A DNA stretch of 5,166 bases from Bacillota bacterium (GCA_023414985.1 JAEZLY010000188.1:1-5166), one strand, 5' to 3'; shown: positions 1 through 5,166, counted from the first letter of the stretch. Made by a program: numbers and translations. The notes: generated by a model from the letters alone, not told the origin.

Positions 1-1184
1 TCTTGATTCAGTATATCTACTATTTCATCTTCTGACATGATCTGATAGATATCCACCCCGGAATTTCTCATACCATCCATGATTTTCTTCGTTTCCTCCG
101 AAACATCGTCACTGACAAATAAGATACAGATATGGTTTCCTCCCGAAACTGCCTTCAAGGCCTCCAGATACAATTCCTTGGTAAGGCTGTGGGTAGCAGC
201 TACATAGAACGCACCCTCTCCGTTACGCAGTAAGTGTTCTCCCAGAATTACACTGACCGGAAGCTCACTCTTAAAATTAATGCGGACACAGGCTTTATAA
301 AATACATTAAAGTCCTCTTTGGAAGTAATATCAACCTGCTGCAAACCGCCTAATTCGTATAAGATTCGGGAAGGTGTTCCTCTTTGTGCATAAAAGTTCG
401 CGATTGCAAGAACACTCTCGATAATCTTGTCTTCAGCAATAACGACCTTAAGCTCCTCCTCCTTGATCTTCATCAGGTCCATGAGCAGGACGATATCTGC
501 TTTCGGAATATGCTGATACTTTCTGGTGATCAGAGTGTGAAGACGAGCCGTAGACTTCCAGTGGATACGCTTCCTGCTGTCTCCGGGAAAATACTTTCGA
601 ACCTCCGTATCCAGCTCTTCCTCTGCTGAATTAGAAAACCGCATAGGGTTCTTTACGTCACTTTGCGGCGGAGCAATTCCCAGCCTTTCGAGCGGAACCA
701 CCCTTGGCAGTACCACTGCCTTCAGCTTGGTAACAATCGGATAGGTAATATTGAAGAGATATAAAAAATCCGTAACTTCAATGGAATCTACACCAACATA
801 ATATTCTCCCCGGTAATTACATTTGATTCTTGTCTCAAGACGCTCGCTCTCACTGGGCAGAAGGCTGTATTCAGCAATTTTCCCTGCTGCTTCTATGGTA
901 GATTTATCGCTTAAGAAATTCACCTTTACATTACGGAAGGTAATATAGTCCTCATTGGCAATCACGAAGGAATAGTTCGTCCAGTCACCTTTGACCACCA
1001 GATAGGCATCCATGGACTGATAAATCTTAAACCGGAAATATACATAAAGGGTATATAAGAAGGACATCACCGGAATTAACAGTGTCAGATAAAAAAGAGC
1101 ATATGAAATATTACCTCCGTAGTAGGACGCAAAAATACTGCTTCCGATGATTGCTCCTGCAAAAATCAATCGATTAATCTTCAT
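1..1184 (-). CDS. DUF58 domain membrane protein, C-terminus beyond window edge
   Basis: The frame is open from an ATG at 1184-1182 to the left edge (394 complete codons), so the C-terminus is missing. Two hydrophobic helices lie at about residues 5-21 and 28-50, followed by a beta-rich region. The DUF58 signature is at about 196-213, reading RKYFPGDSRKRIHWKS, then TAR. A vWA-like strand follows (ADIVLLMDL, about 229-237) and then alternating alpha/beta sequence. The MIDAS position reads D236-L-M-K-I instead of DxSxS, so metal binding there is doubtful. The start is supported by a run of G (1190-1195) five bases upstream; the nearer ATG at 1189 stops after two codons. It lies 131 bp downstream of the MoxR gene on the same strand, the usual MoxR-DUF58 arrangement. 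In the family, a transglutaminase-like membrane protein often follows, but that would lie outside the window. The family is linked to envelope or complex assembly; the specific role here is unknown. Confidence 0.9.
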   Translation of the reverse strand, partial: MKINRLIFAGAIIGSSIFASYYGGNISYALFYLTLLIPVMSFLYTLYVYFRFKIYQSMDAYLVVKGDWTNYSFVIANEDYITFRNVKVNFLSDKSTIEAAGKIAEYSLLPSESERLETRIKCNYRGEYYVGVDSIEVTDFLYLFNITYPIVTKLKAVVLPRVVPLERLGIAPPQSDVKNPMRFSNSAEEELDTEVRKYFPGDSRKRIHWKSTARLHTLITRKYQHIPKADIVLLMDLMKIKEEELKVVIAEDKIIESVLAIANFYAQRGTPSRILYELGGLQQVDITSKEDFNVFYKACVRINFKSELPVSVILGEHLLRNGEGAFYVAATHSLTKELYLEALKAVSGGNHICILFVSDDVSEETKKIMDGMRNSGVDIYQIMSEDEIVDILNQ

Positions 1185-1267
1185 ACCATCCCCCCTGCTG
1201 CCTTCAATACAGCGAACGCCATCCCTTTCAAATACACTAACATTACATACCTACCCTTTGAGTTAGT

Positions 1268-1309
1268 TTGTGCCGAGTGTACTTGCACAATCTGGTTTCG
1301 CAGGCACAA
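1268..1309 (-). repeat. Intercistronic inverted repeats with two alternative pairings
   Basis: In the 131-bp gap between the MoxR and DUF58 genes, plus-strand TTGTGCC (1268-1274) is complementary to two separate copies: GGCACAA (1303-1309, seven pairs) and GCACAA (1285-1290, six pairs). On the minus-strand transcript, the 3' segment could pair with either upstream copy but not both. No T-run follows, so this is not an intrinsic terminator. It could be a processing or stability hairpin that adjusts the MoxR:DUF58 ratio, or it could be chance. The pairings are seen directly; the function is inference. Confidence 0.35.
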
Positions 1310-1315
1310 TTCACA

Positions 1316-2269
1316 CTATTCCGCCTGTTGCTGCGCAAACACGGGCACAGGAACCTTCGCCACAATATTCTTTAATATCTTCTCCACCTTGGTCTGGGCT
1401 AATCTTGCTTCCGGTGACAGAATAATTCGATGGGAAAGTACAGGTTGGATCAGCTTCAGGATATCATCCGGAATACAGTAATTCCTTCCGTTCACATAAG
1501 CATTGGCCTGGGCAGCACGAAGCAGCGCCAGGGTGGCCCTGGGGCTGGCACCAAGAGCAATATTGCTGTCCTTTCTGGTCTCAGCGGTAATCTTCGTAAC
1601 AAAAGTGACCAGATCCTGATTCACCTTGACCGCCTCTACCTCCTGCTGCATCTGCAGAACAGCTTCTCCGTCAACGACTGACTCGAGCTTCTTCGTAAGC
1701 TGGTGATTTAAGAAACGGTCCGCCATGATCTTCTCGTCATTCAGCTGAGGGTACCCGATGGATATTTTCATCATAAAGCGGTCCAGCTGTGCTTCCGGAA
1801 GATTATAGGTACCGAGATAATCAATGGGATTCTGTGTTGCGATTACCATAAAGGGTCTGGGGATCGGATAAGTCACACCGTCAACGGTAACCTGCTTTTC
1901 CTCCATCGCCTCAAGCAGACTGGCCTGTGTCTTCGGTGAGGTACGGTTGATTTCATCCGCGAGGATAATGTTATTTACGATCGCGCCCTTGGAATATTCG
2001 AATTTACCTGTCTGCAGGTTATAAATCGATAAGCCGGTCACATCACTCGGCAGGGTATCCGGAGTGAATTGGATTCGAGTAAACCCACAGTGAATGGTCT
2101 GCGCTACCGTCTTCGCCAAAGTAGTCTTCCCTACCCCGGGAACATCCTCCAGCAGCAGATGCCCGCCTGCCAACAAAGTAATCAGTGTATATTCTATGAC
2201 TTCTCTCTTTCCGACAATAATCTGTTCCATATTATGTATCATTTCAGTTACTCTCTTTTGATTCTCCAT
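1316..2269 (-). CDS. MoxR-family AAA+ ATPase
   Basis: This is a 317-residue protein, the normal length for MoxR ATPases, and it is complete. In order it shows an N-terminal helical segment with IVGKREVIE (about 18-26), Walker A DVPGVGKTT (42-50), Walker B ILADEIN (102-108) followed by RTSPKTQASLLEAMEE, sensor 1 ATQNP (144-148), an arginine-finger region LPEAQLDRF (157-165), and sensor 2 GASPRATLALL (240-250). MoxR proteins are soluble ATPases thought to act as chaperones in the maturation or assembly of partner complexes. The DUF58 gene immediately downstream is the expected partner. The ATG at 2269 has a good ribosome binding site, AGAGGGG (2276-2282), six bases away. A promoter at 2313-2342 and the mtnN terminator further upstream show that it begins its own transcription unit. 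The substrate of this copy cannot be told from sequence. Confidence 0.96.
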   Translation of the reverse strand: MENQKRVTEMIHNMEQIIVGKREVIEYTLITLLAGGHLLLEDVPGVGKTTLAKTVAQTIHCGFTRIQFTPDTLPSDVTGLSIYNLQTGKFEYSKGAIVNNIILADEINRTSPKTQASLLEAMEEKQVTVDGVTYPIPRPFMVIATQNPIDYLGTYNLPEAQLDRFMMKISIGYPQLNDEKIMADRFLNHQLTKKLESVVDGEAVLQMQQEVEAVKVNQDLVTFVTKITAETRKDSNIALGASPRATLALLRAAQANAYVNGRNYCIPDDILKLIQPVLSHRIILSPEARLAQTKVEKILKNIVAKVPVPVFAQQQAE

Positions 2270-2312
2270 CCTCTACCCCTCTTCTTACCCTTTTATAGTA
2301 AACCTTTCCATT

Positions 2313-2342
2313 ATTATACTTTAGCTATATTATACAATGCAA
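2313..2342 (-). promoter_or_regulatory. Putative sigma-A promoter of the MoxR-DUF58 unit
   Basis: Reading the minus strand, a -35-like TTGCAT (2337-2342) is followed by an 18-base spacer and a perfect -10 TATAAT (2313-2318). The predicted start near 2306 leaves a leader of about 37 bases before the MoxR ATG. The placement, downstream of the mtnN terminator and directly upstream of the gene, supports it. A second TATAAT within the spacer (2329-2334) lacks a recognisable -35. Confidence 0.65.
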
Positions 2343-2422
2343 GGTAAGAATTACATAAGATTTTGTACTTTTTATTGAATCCTTGTCTTCTTTTTCCAAA
2401 TACGCTACTGATGCAAAACTGC

Positions 2423-2475
2423 AAAAAAGGATGCCCTCTGATTCGTATCGTTTAAGATATCAGTTGCATCCTTTT
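2423..2475 (-). terminator. Intrinsic terminator after mtnN
   Basis: On the minus strand the perfect ten-base arm AAAAGGATGC (2466-2475) pairs with GCATCCTTTT (2425-2434), and the T-run continues to six T (2423-2428). Within the loop, CTGAT (2459-2463) pairs with ATCAG (2438-2442), and ATC/GAT closes further, so the hairpin is extended and bulged instead of open-looped. It starts 47 bases beyond the mtnN stop codon and lies upstream of the MoxR promoter, so it ends mtnN transcription and separates the two same-strand units. The plus strand would read the same hairpin followed by only four T and then GTAAAAA, so termination in that direction would be weaker. Confidence 0.85.
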
Positions 2476-2521
2476 GTAAAAATTATGAGTCCATATTCTG
2501 TATGCTGCGCCTTTGGATTGG

Positions 2522-3220
2522 CTAAATTCTTTTTACCAGCCCATTGAGCAGCTTTACTGTATTTTTAATTGCTATCTCTTCAAATTCTTTATAGGTCATT
2601 TCCGCACTGTGGTCTGCTTTATCCGATATCGCACGGATAATAAGAAACGGAATGTGATTTAGGTATGCGGTCTGCGCAATTGCCGCACCCTCCATTTCCG
2701 TGCAAAAGCCGTCAAAATTCTCCGTGAGCCAGGCCTTTTTTTCCGCGTCTGATATAAACTGGTCACCGCTGACGATTCTTCCCGTATGAATTCCTACCTC
2801 GGGAATCACCTCGGCACAGATCTCTTTCGCCAGTGTGATTAACCTCTCATCCGCTTGAAAGACAGACTGTTCCATCCTCGGGATCACACCGGCAGGATAG
2901 CCGAAGCCCGTAGCATCTACGTCATGCTGCTGGGTGTCTGTAGATAATACGATATCCGCAATGTCGATCTCATTTCTCAAGGATCCGGCTACACCGGTAT
3001 TGATCACCGCATCTACGTGAAACAGATCCGCCAGAATCTGTGTGCAGACCGCTGCATTTACCTTACCGATACCGCAGCGAACCACGACGACCTCTTTTCC
3101 CTGCAGTTTTCCTTCATTAAATTCCATGGACGCGGCCGTCTTCACAATGACATCCTGCATCTGTCCCTTCAGAATGTGTACCTCTTCATCCATCGCTCCG
3201 ATGATACCAATTTTCTTCAT
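2522..3220 (-). CDS. mtnN: 5'-methylthioadenosine/S-adenosylhomocysteine nucleosidase
   Basis: This 232-residue cytosolic enzyme (also called Pfs or MTAN) hydrolyses methylthioadenosine and S-adenosylhomocysteine to adenine plus the thioribose or ribosylhomocysteine product. It clears inhibitory by-products of SAM use and feeds methionine salvage. The N-terminus IGIIGAMDEEV (4-14) carries the conserved catalytic glutamate (E13). NTGVAGSL (74-81) and SGDQFISD (151-158) are family motifs. TEMEGAAIA (174-182) supplies the ribose-binding and nucleophile-positioning glutamates E175 and E177, and RAISDKAD (196-203) supplies the purine-protonating aspartate D200. The offset from the E. coli enzyme is one residue at the N-terminus and three at the later motifs. 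Length is normal and no key residue is missing. The start has AAAGGAG (3229-3235) eight bases upstream. It is a single-gene unit with its own promoter and terminator, divergent from the TSCPD-murG operon. No luxS is in view. Confidence 0.97.
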   Translation of the reverse strand: MKKIGIIGAMDEEVHILKGQMQDVIVKTAASMEFNEGKLQGKEVVVVRCGIGKVNAAVCTQILADLFHVDAVINTGVAGSLRNEIDIADIVLSTDTQQHDVDATGFGYPAGVIPRMEQSVFQADERLITLAKEICAEVIPEVGIHTGRIVSGDQFISDAEKKAWLTENFDGFCTEMEGAAIAQTAYLNHIPFLIIRAISDKADHSAEMTYKEFEEIAIKNTVKLLNGLVKRI

Positions 3221-3243
3221 ATGCTTCTCTCCTTTATGCTATT

Positions 3244-3272
3244 ATTTTATCTGATTCCATAATGAAATTCAA
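3244..3272 (-). promoter_or_regulatory. Putative sigma-A promoter of mtnN
   Basis: On the minus strand TTGAAT (3267-3272) is followed by exactly 17 bases and then TAAAAT (3244-3249). The predicted transcription start near 3237 gives a short leader of about 17 bases that begins at the Shine-Dalgarno sequence (3229-3235), which is tight but workable. Confidence 0.6.
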
Positions 3273-3289
3273 CACATAGAAAATTCATT
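3261..3289. repeat. Imperfect inverted repeat between divergent promoters (possible operator)
   Basis: AATGAA-a-TT (3261-3269) mirrors AA-a-TTCATT (3281-3289), eight of nine arm positions pairing around an 11-base centre. It covers the mtnN -35 box and touches the first base of the -35 box facing the TSCPD gene. A smaller palindrome GCAA-ATTA-TTGC (3291-3302) lies beside it in the plus-strand promoter. Such placement would suit a shared regulator, but the DNA is AT-rich and chance symmetry is likely enough to keep confidence low. Confidence 0.25.
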
Positions 3290-3317
3290 TGCAAATTATT
3301 GCACTCTGAGATACAAT
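3289..3317 (+). promoter_or_regulatory. Putative sigma-A promoter of the TSCPD-murG operon
   Basis: TTGCAA (3289-3294), a 17-base spacer and TACAAT (3312-3317) form a reasonable vegetative promoter. The predicted start near 3324 leaves a leader of about 73 bases before the first gene. A closer -10-like TAGAAT (3361-3366) lacks a recognisable -35. The promoter sits back to back with that of mtnN, the two -35 boxes being 16 bp apart. Confidence 0.6.
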
Positions 3318-3326
3318 GTACTCGGT

Positions 3327-3357
3327 TATGAGTAGCCGCAAGTTCCGTAGCCTCATA
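3327..3357 (+). other. Weak hairpin in the leader of the TSCPD-murG transcript
   Basis: TATGAG (3327-3332) can pair with CTCATA (3352-3357) across a 19-base loop, close to the predicted 5' end of the transcript. There is no T-run after it and no riboswitch class that I recognise. It may only stabilise the 5' end, or be chance. Confidence 0.2.
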
Positions 3358-3396
3358 CACTAGAATAGATTTACTTAAGGTAAGAAAGGGAATAAA

Positions 3397-3648
3397 ATGA
3401 CTTATAAGACATCAGGCGTATGCAGCCGTGAAATTTGTTTCGAAATAGACGAGAAAACCGATACTGTGACAGAGCTCCGTTTTGTAGGAGGCTGTAACGG
3501 TAACGCCAGCGGATTATCCCGACTGGTGGTCGGTATGAAGGTAGATGATGTGATTCGGAAATTAGAAGGAGTGACCTGTGATTTTCGCAAAACCTCCTGT
3601 CCGGATCAGCTGACCAAGGCATTAAAAGAATGGAGGTCCAAATCATGA
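3397..3648 (+). CDS. Small TSCPD-domain protein (TIGR03905-like)
   Basis: This 83-residue protein is complete and carries the defining TSCPD motif at 66-70, inside TCDFRKTSCPDQLTKAL. Other family-like features are GVCSREICFEID (7-18) and the glycine-rich FVGGCNGNASGLSRLVVGM (29-47). Its cysteines (9, 14, 33, 61, 68) suggest metal binding, by analogy with the TSCPD region at the end of class II ribonucleotide reductases. That comparison is family knowledge, and zinc binding here is inference. No enzymatic role is known to me. The ATG at 3397 has AAAGGG (3385-3390) six bases upstream. It is the first gene of an operon: its TGA stop overlaps the murG ATG as ATGA, so the two are probably translationally coupled. 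It has no signal peptide or membrane segment and is likely cytosolic. Confidence 0.9.
   Translation: MTYKTSGVCSREICFEIDEKTDTVTELRFVGGCNGNASGLSRLVVGMKVDDVIRKLEGVTCDFRKTSCPDQLTKALKEWRSKS
3632..3636 (+). promoter_or_regulatory. Ribosome binding site that fixes the murG start
   Basis: GGAGG (3632-3636) lies inside the last codons of the TSCPD gene, eight bases before the ATG at 3645. An in-frame ATG at 3630 would overlap this site and add five residues (MEVQI) before the conserved MKRIILTGGG start. The downstream ATG is therefore preferred. Confidence 0.85.
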
Positions 3649-4709
3649 AACGGATCATATTAACCGGAGGGGGTACTGCGGGACATGTCACACCCTGCAT
3701 CGCATTATTACCGCAGCTTACAGAAGAAGGCTTCGATATCCAGTACATTGGTTCCTATAACGGGATTGAGCGTAAGCTGATCGAAGAATATAAGATACCT
3801 TATCACGGTATATCCTCCGGAAAGCTTCGGAGATATTTTGATCCCAAGAATTTTTCAGACCCGTTCAAGGTAATCAAGGGTTATCTGGAAGCGGGCAAAC
3901 TATTGAAAAAGCTGAAGCCTGATATCGTTTTCTCCAAGGGCGGTTTTGTATCTGTTCCGGTTGTCCTGGCAGCCAGACACCATAAAATTCCTGTGATCAT
4001 CCATGAGTCAGATATGACTCCGGGCCTTGCGAATAAGCTTGCTCTTCCTTCTGCCACAAAGGTTTGTGTCAATTTCCCGGAGACACTGAAATTCTTTCCG
4101 GCAGGGAAAGCTGTCCTGACCGGAACACCGATTCGTAAGGAACTCTTCTCCGGCAACCAGCTTCGCGGTCTTGATTTCTGCGGTTTTTCCGCGAATCGAC
4201 CGGTACTGCTCATTGTTGGCGGAAGCACCGGCTCCCGTGCGATCAATGATGTGATCCGCGGAATGCTACCTACGCTGCTGCGCGATTTCCAGATTATCCA
4301 CCTCTGTGGTAAAGGCAACTTGGATGAGCGTTTTAATGACACTGCCGGTTATGTGCAGTATGAATACATCAAAGCTGAGTTGAGCGATTTACTGGCTGCG
4401 GCTGATTTAGTCATCTCCAGGGCTGGCGCCAATGCCATCTGCGAGCTTTTGGCACTACGCAAACCGAATATTCTTATCCCGCTTCCTGCAGCCGCAAGCC
4501 GCGGTGATCAGATTCTGAATGCGGAATCCTTCGAGCATCAGGGCTTTTCCTATGTGCTGAGGGAAGAAGATCTAAGCTTAAGTAACCTTCTGGAGGCAAT
4601 CCGCACGGTTACAGAGAAAAAGCAGGAATACATAAGTGCTATGGAAAAGAGCGAACTGAACAGCTCCATCGACACCATCGTAAAATTGATCAAAGAAACA
4701 GCGAAATAA
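3645..4709 (+). CDS. murG: MurG, lipid II-forming N-acetylglucosaminyltransferase
   Basis: This 354-residue enzyme transfers GlcNAc from UDP-GlcNAc to undecaprenyl-pyrophosphoryl-MurNAc-pentapeptide (lipid I) to form lipid II, on the inner face of the membrane. It has the two Rossmann-like halves of the GT-B fold (family GT28). The first glycine loop GGGTAGH with H14 is at 8-14, followed by SSGKLRRY (57-64), FSKGGFVSVP (96-105) and HESDMTPGLANK (120-131). The second half has GGSTGSRAIN (192-201) and ISRAGANAICELLALRKP (257-274), where E267 matches the UDP-GlcNAc ribose-binding glutamate, then SRGDQILNAE (285-294). Alanine replaces the second glycine of the usual GGGTGGH loop, a variable position in Firmicutes. 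The sequence resembles the Staphylococcus aureus type more than the E. coli or Bacillus type. Length is normal. It overlaps the TSCPD gene by four bases. None of its usual division-cluster neighbours (mraY, murD, ftsW) is present. No intrinsic terminator follows before the palindrome at 4733. Confidence 0.95.
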   Translation: MKRIILTGGGTAGHVTPCIALLPQLTEEGFDIQYIGSYNGIERKLIEEYKIPYHGISSGKLRRYFDPKNFSDPFKVIKGYLEAGKLLKKLKPDIVFSKGGFVSVPVVLAARHHKIPVIIHESDMTPGLANKLALPSATKVCVNFPETLKFFPAGKAVLTGTPIRKELFSGNQLRGLDFCGFSANRPVLLIVGGSTGSRAINDVIRGMLPTLLRDFQIIHLCGKGNLDERFNDTAGYVQYEYIKAELSDLLAAADLVISRAGANAICELLALRKPNILIPLPAAASRGDQILNAESFEHQGFSYVLREEDLSLSNLLEAIRTVTEKKQEYISAMEKSELNSSIDTIVKLIKETAK

Positions 4710-4732
4710 ATTTGATAAATTAACATAGATAC

Positions 4733-4946
4733 GGGCTGTTGCATATACAATGTAACAATATAAGGGAAGGATAGCAGGCATTCCTCACACACAGGTTGCC
4801 GGTCATCTTACTATTTTGTAAGCCATGATCAAACAAACAAGTTTGATTGCTCCTGTCTTACAAAATTAGCAAGCCGTCCGTCAAACAGTGTATTATGGAA
4901 TACCTGCTACCCTTCCCTTATCTGTACACAGCGAATGCAACAGCCC
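4733..4946. repeat. 214-bp imperfect palindrome, MITE-like or large hairpin RNA template
   Basis: Perfect 12-bp ends GGGCTGTTGCAT (4733-4744) and ATGCAACAGCCC (4935-4946) enclose further nested pairing. Segment 4760-4784 pairs with 4897-4921 (23 of 25). Segment 4785-4812 pairs loosely with 4868-4895 (19 of 28). ATTTTGTAAG (4813-4822) pairs perfectly with CTTACAAAAT (4857-4866), and ATCAAAC (4828-4834) pairs with GTTTGAT (4841-4847) over a six-base loop. The whole element is one long hairpin with internal loops and no credible gene. The TGTTGCA-containing ends loosely recall insertion-sequence termini such as those of the IS6 group, which is only a resemblance. I see no clear target-site duplication (left flank ATAGATAC, right flank TGTCATCG). 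Alternatives are a miniature inverted-repeat element, a structured non-coding RNA, or a 3' UTR structure of the minus-strand gene at the right edge. Confidence 0.85.
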
Positions 4947-5093
4947 TGTCATCGATACTTATGCGTAAATATTTATTCACTATAATTCCGGTGACTTTCA
5001 TTAGCCGGCCTTGTTATACATACGCATTTACTTCTATAAATTCTGATATACTTTATATTCCTTGATCAATTTTGATTATTCCGTTATAAACTT
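4947..5093. other. AT-rich intergenic stretch without recognisable gene
   Basis: No coding frame here has a ribosome binding site or protein-like composition. ATGCGTA (4961-4967) is complementary to TACGCAT (5021-5027), a seven-base stem with a long loop containing GCCGGC (5004-5009). No T-run makes it a clear terminator in either direction. A ten-base direct repeat ACTTCTATAA occurs at 5030-5039 and 5090-5099, exactly 60 bases apart, the second copy overlapping the stop codon of the edge gene. Confidence 0.5.
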
Positions 5094-5166
5094 CTATAAC
5101 CTTCCGGCGATGGAGGCCGCTAAGGCTGCTGCTTCGCCGTCCTCATATTTTCCCTGGGGCCAGGTG
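5094..5166 (-). CDS. C-terminal fragment of an unidentified protein, rest beyond window
   Basis: Reading the minus strand from the right edge, one frame gives 23 codons (TWPQGKYEDG, then EAAALAASIAGRL) before a TAG stop at 5094-5096. The composition looks protein-like: an acidic turn followed by an alanine-rich amphipathic helix that would close a globular domain. GC content rises sharply here relative to the AT-rich DNA beside it, as expected at a gene end. The two other minus-strand frames meet stops within the same stretch. The fragment is too short to assign to a family, and I do not recognise it. The gene would converge on murG, with the 214-bp palindrome between the two. Confidence 0.5.
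   Translation of the reverse strand, partial: TWPQGKYEDGEAAALAASIAGRL

Noticed and set aside
384..629. 81-codon open frame on the plus strand
   Set aside because: It lies wholly antisense to the DUF58 gene, which has a recognisable family signature; it has no ribosome binding site and no familiar motif.
1430..2347. Two plus-strand open frames (1430-1681 and 2069-2347)
   Set aside because: The first lies within and the second overlaps the antisense strand of the well-supported MoxR ATPase gene; neither resembles a protein family.
3630..3644. Earlier in-frame murG start at 3630
   Set aside because: It would overlap the GGAGG Shine-Dalgarno sequence and add five residues before the conserved MurG N-terminus; the ATG at 3645 is better placed.
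3371..4342. Minus-strand frames opposite the TSCPD and murG genes
   Set aside because: They are antisense shadows of genes with clear motifs and good start sites; their translations are low-complexity or arginine/serine-rich without domains.
4733..4946. Palindrome as a simple terminator for murG
   Set aside because: There is no T-run after either end, and the stems are too long and interrupted for a typical intrinsic terminator.
4847..5065. 72-codon plus-strand frame
   Set aside because: It starts inside the apical stem of the palindrome, runs through AT-rich DNA, has no ribosome binding site and no protein-like pattern.
5062..5100. Plus-strand promoter-like TTGATC, 17 bases, TATAAA
   Set aside because: It would fire antisense into the C-terminal end of the edge gene, and such matches are expected by chance in DNA this AT-rich.
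1..5166. CRISPR array, tRNA or rRNA gene, phage or defence system
   Set aside because: I found no regularly spaced direct repeats, cloverleaf sequence, rRNA-like segments, integrase, transposase or nuclease genes in the window.

Overview
The window looks like chromosomal DNA from a low- to mid-GC Firmicute, most likely class Clostridia and plausibly Lachnospiraceae. That placement is inferred from three things: a Staphylococcus-like MurG sequence type, a small TSCPD-domain protein (TIGR03905-like) of the kind seen in clostridia, and AT-rich intergenic DNA with sigma-A type promoters and strong purine-rich ribosome binding sites. No search could be run, so the placement is tentative.

Layout. 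Positions 1-2269 (minus strand) hold a MoxR-type AAA+ ATPase gene followed by a DUF58 gene whose 3' end lies beyond the window. This is the classic MoxR/DUF58 pair, with its own promoter at 2313-2342. Next upstream, positions 2522-3220 (minus) encode MTA/SAH nucleosidase (mtnN), with its own promoter (3244-3272) and an intrinsic terminator (2423-2475) that insulates it from the moxR promoter. A compact divergent promoter region (about 3244-3317) separates mtnN from a plus-strand operon. That operon is an 83-residue TSCPD protein (3397-3648) coupled by an ATGA overlap to murG (3645-4709), the lipid II-forming glycosyltransferase.

Positions 4710-5093 contain no convincing gene. Most of this stretch is one long imperfect palindrome (4733-4946, 214 bp) with perfect 12-bp ends. 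It resembles a miniature inverted-repeat element or the template of a large hairpin RNA. All five purine/purine or pyrimidine/pyrimidine (transition-type) differences in its long paired segments give G-U wobbles on the minus strand and A-C mismatches on the plus strand, which points to a minus-strand RNA. The last 73 bases probably hold the C-terminal end of an unidentified minus-strand gene.

How the genes relate. MurG makes the peptidoglycan precursor lipid II. MoxR/DUF58 pairs are thought to act in chaperone-like or envelope-associated assembly, and this DUF58 has two N-terminal membrane helices. MtnN recycles by-products of S-adenosylmethionine. The genes form separate transcription units and nothing in the sequence shows one shared pathway. 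Apart from the palindrome this is ordinary core-genome territory; I see no defence, phage or secondary-metabolite system.
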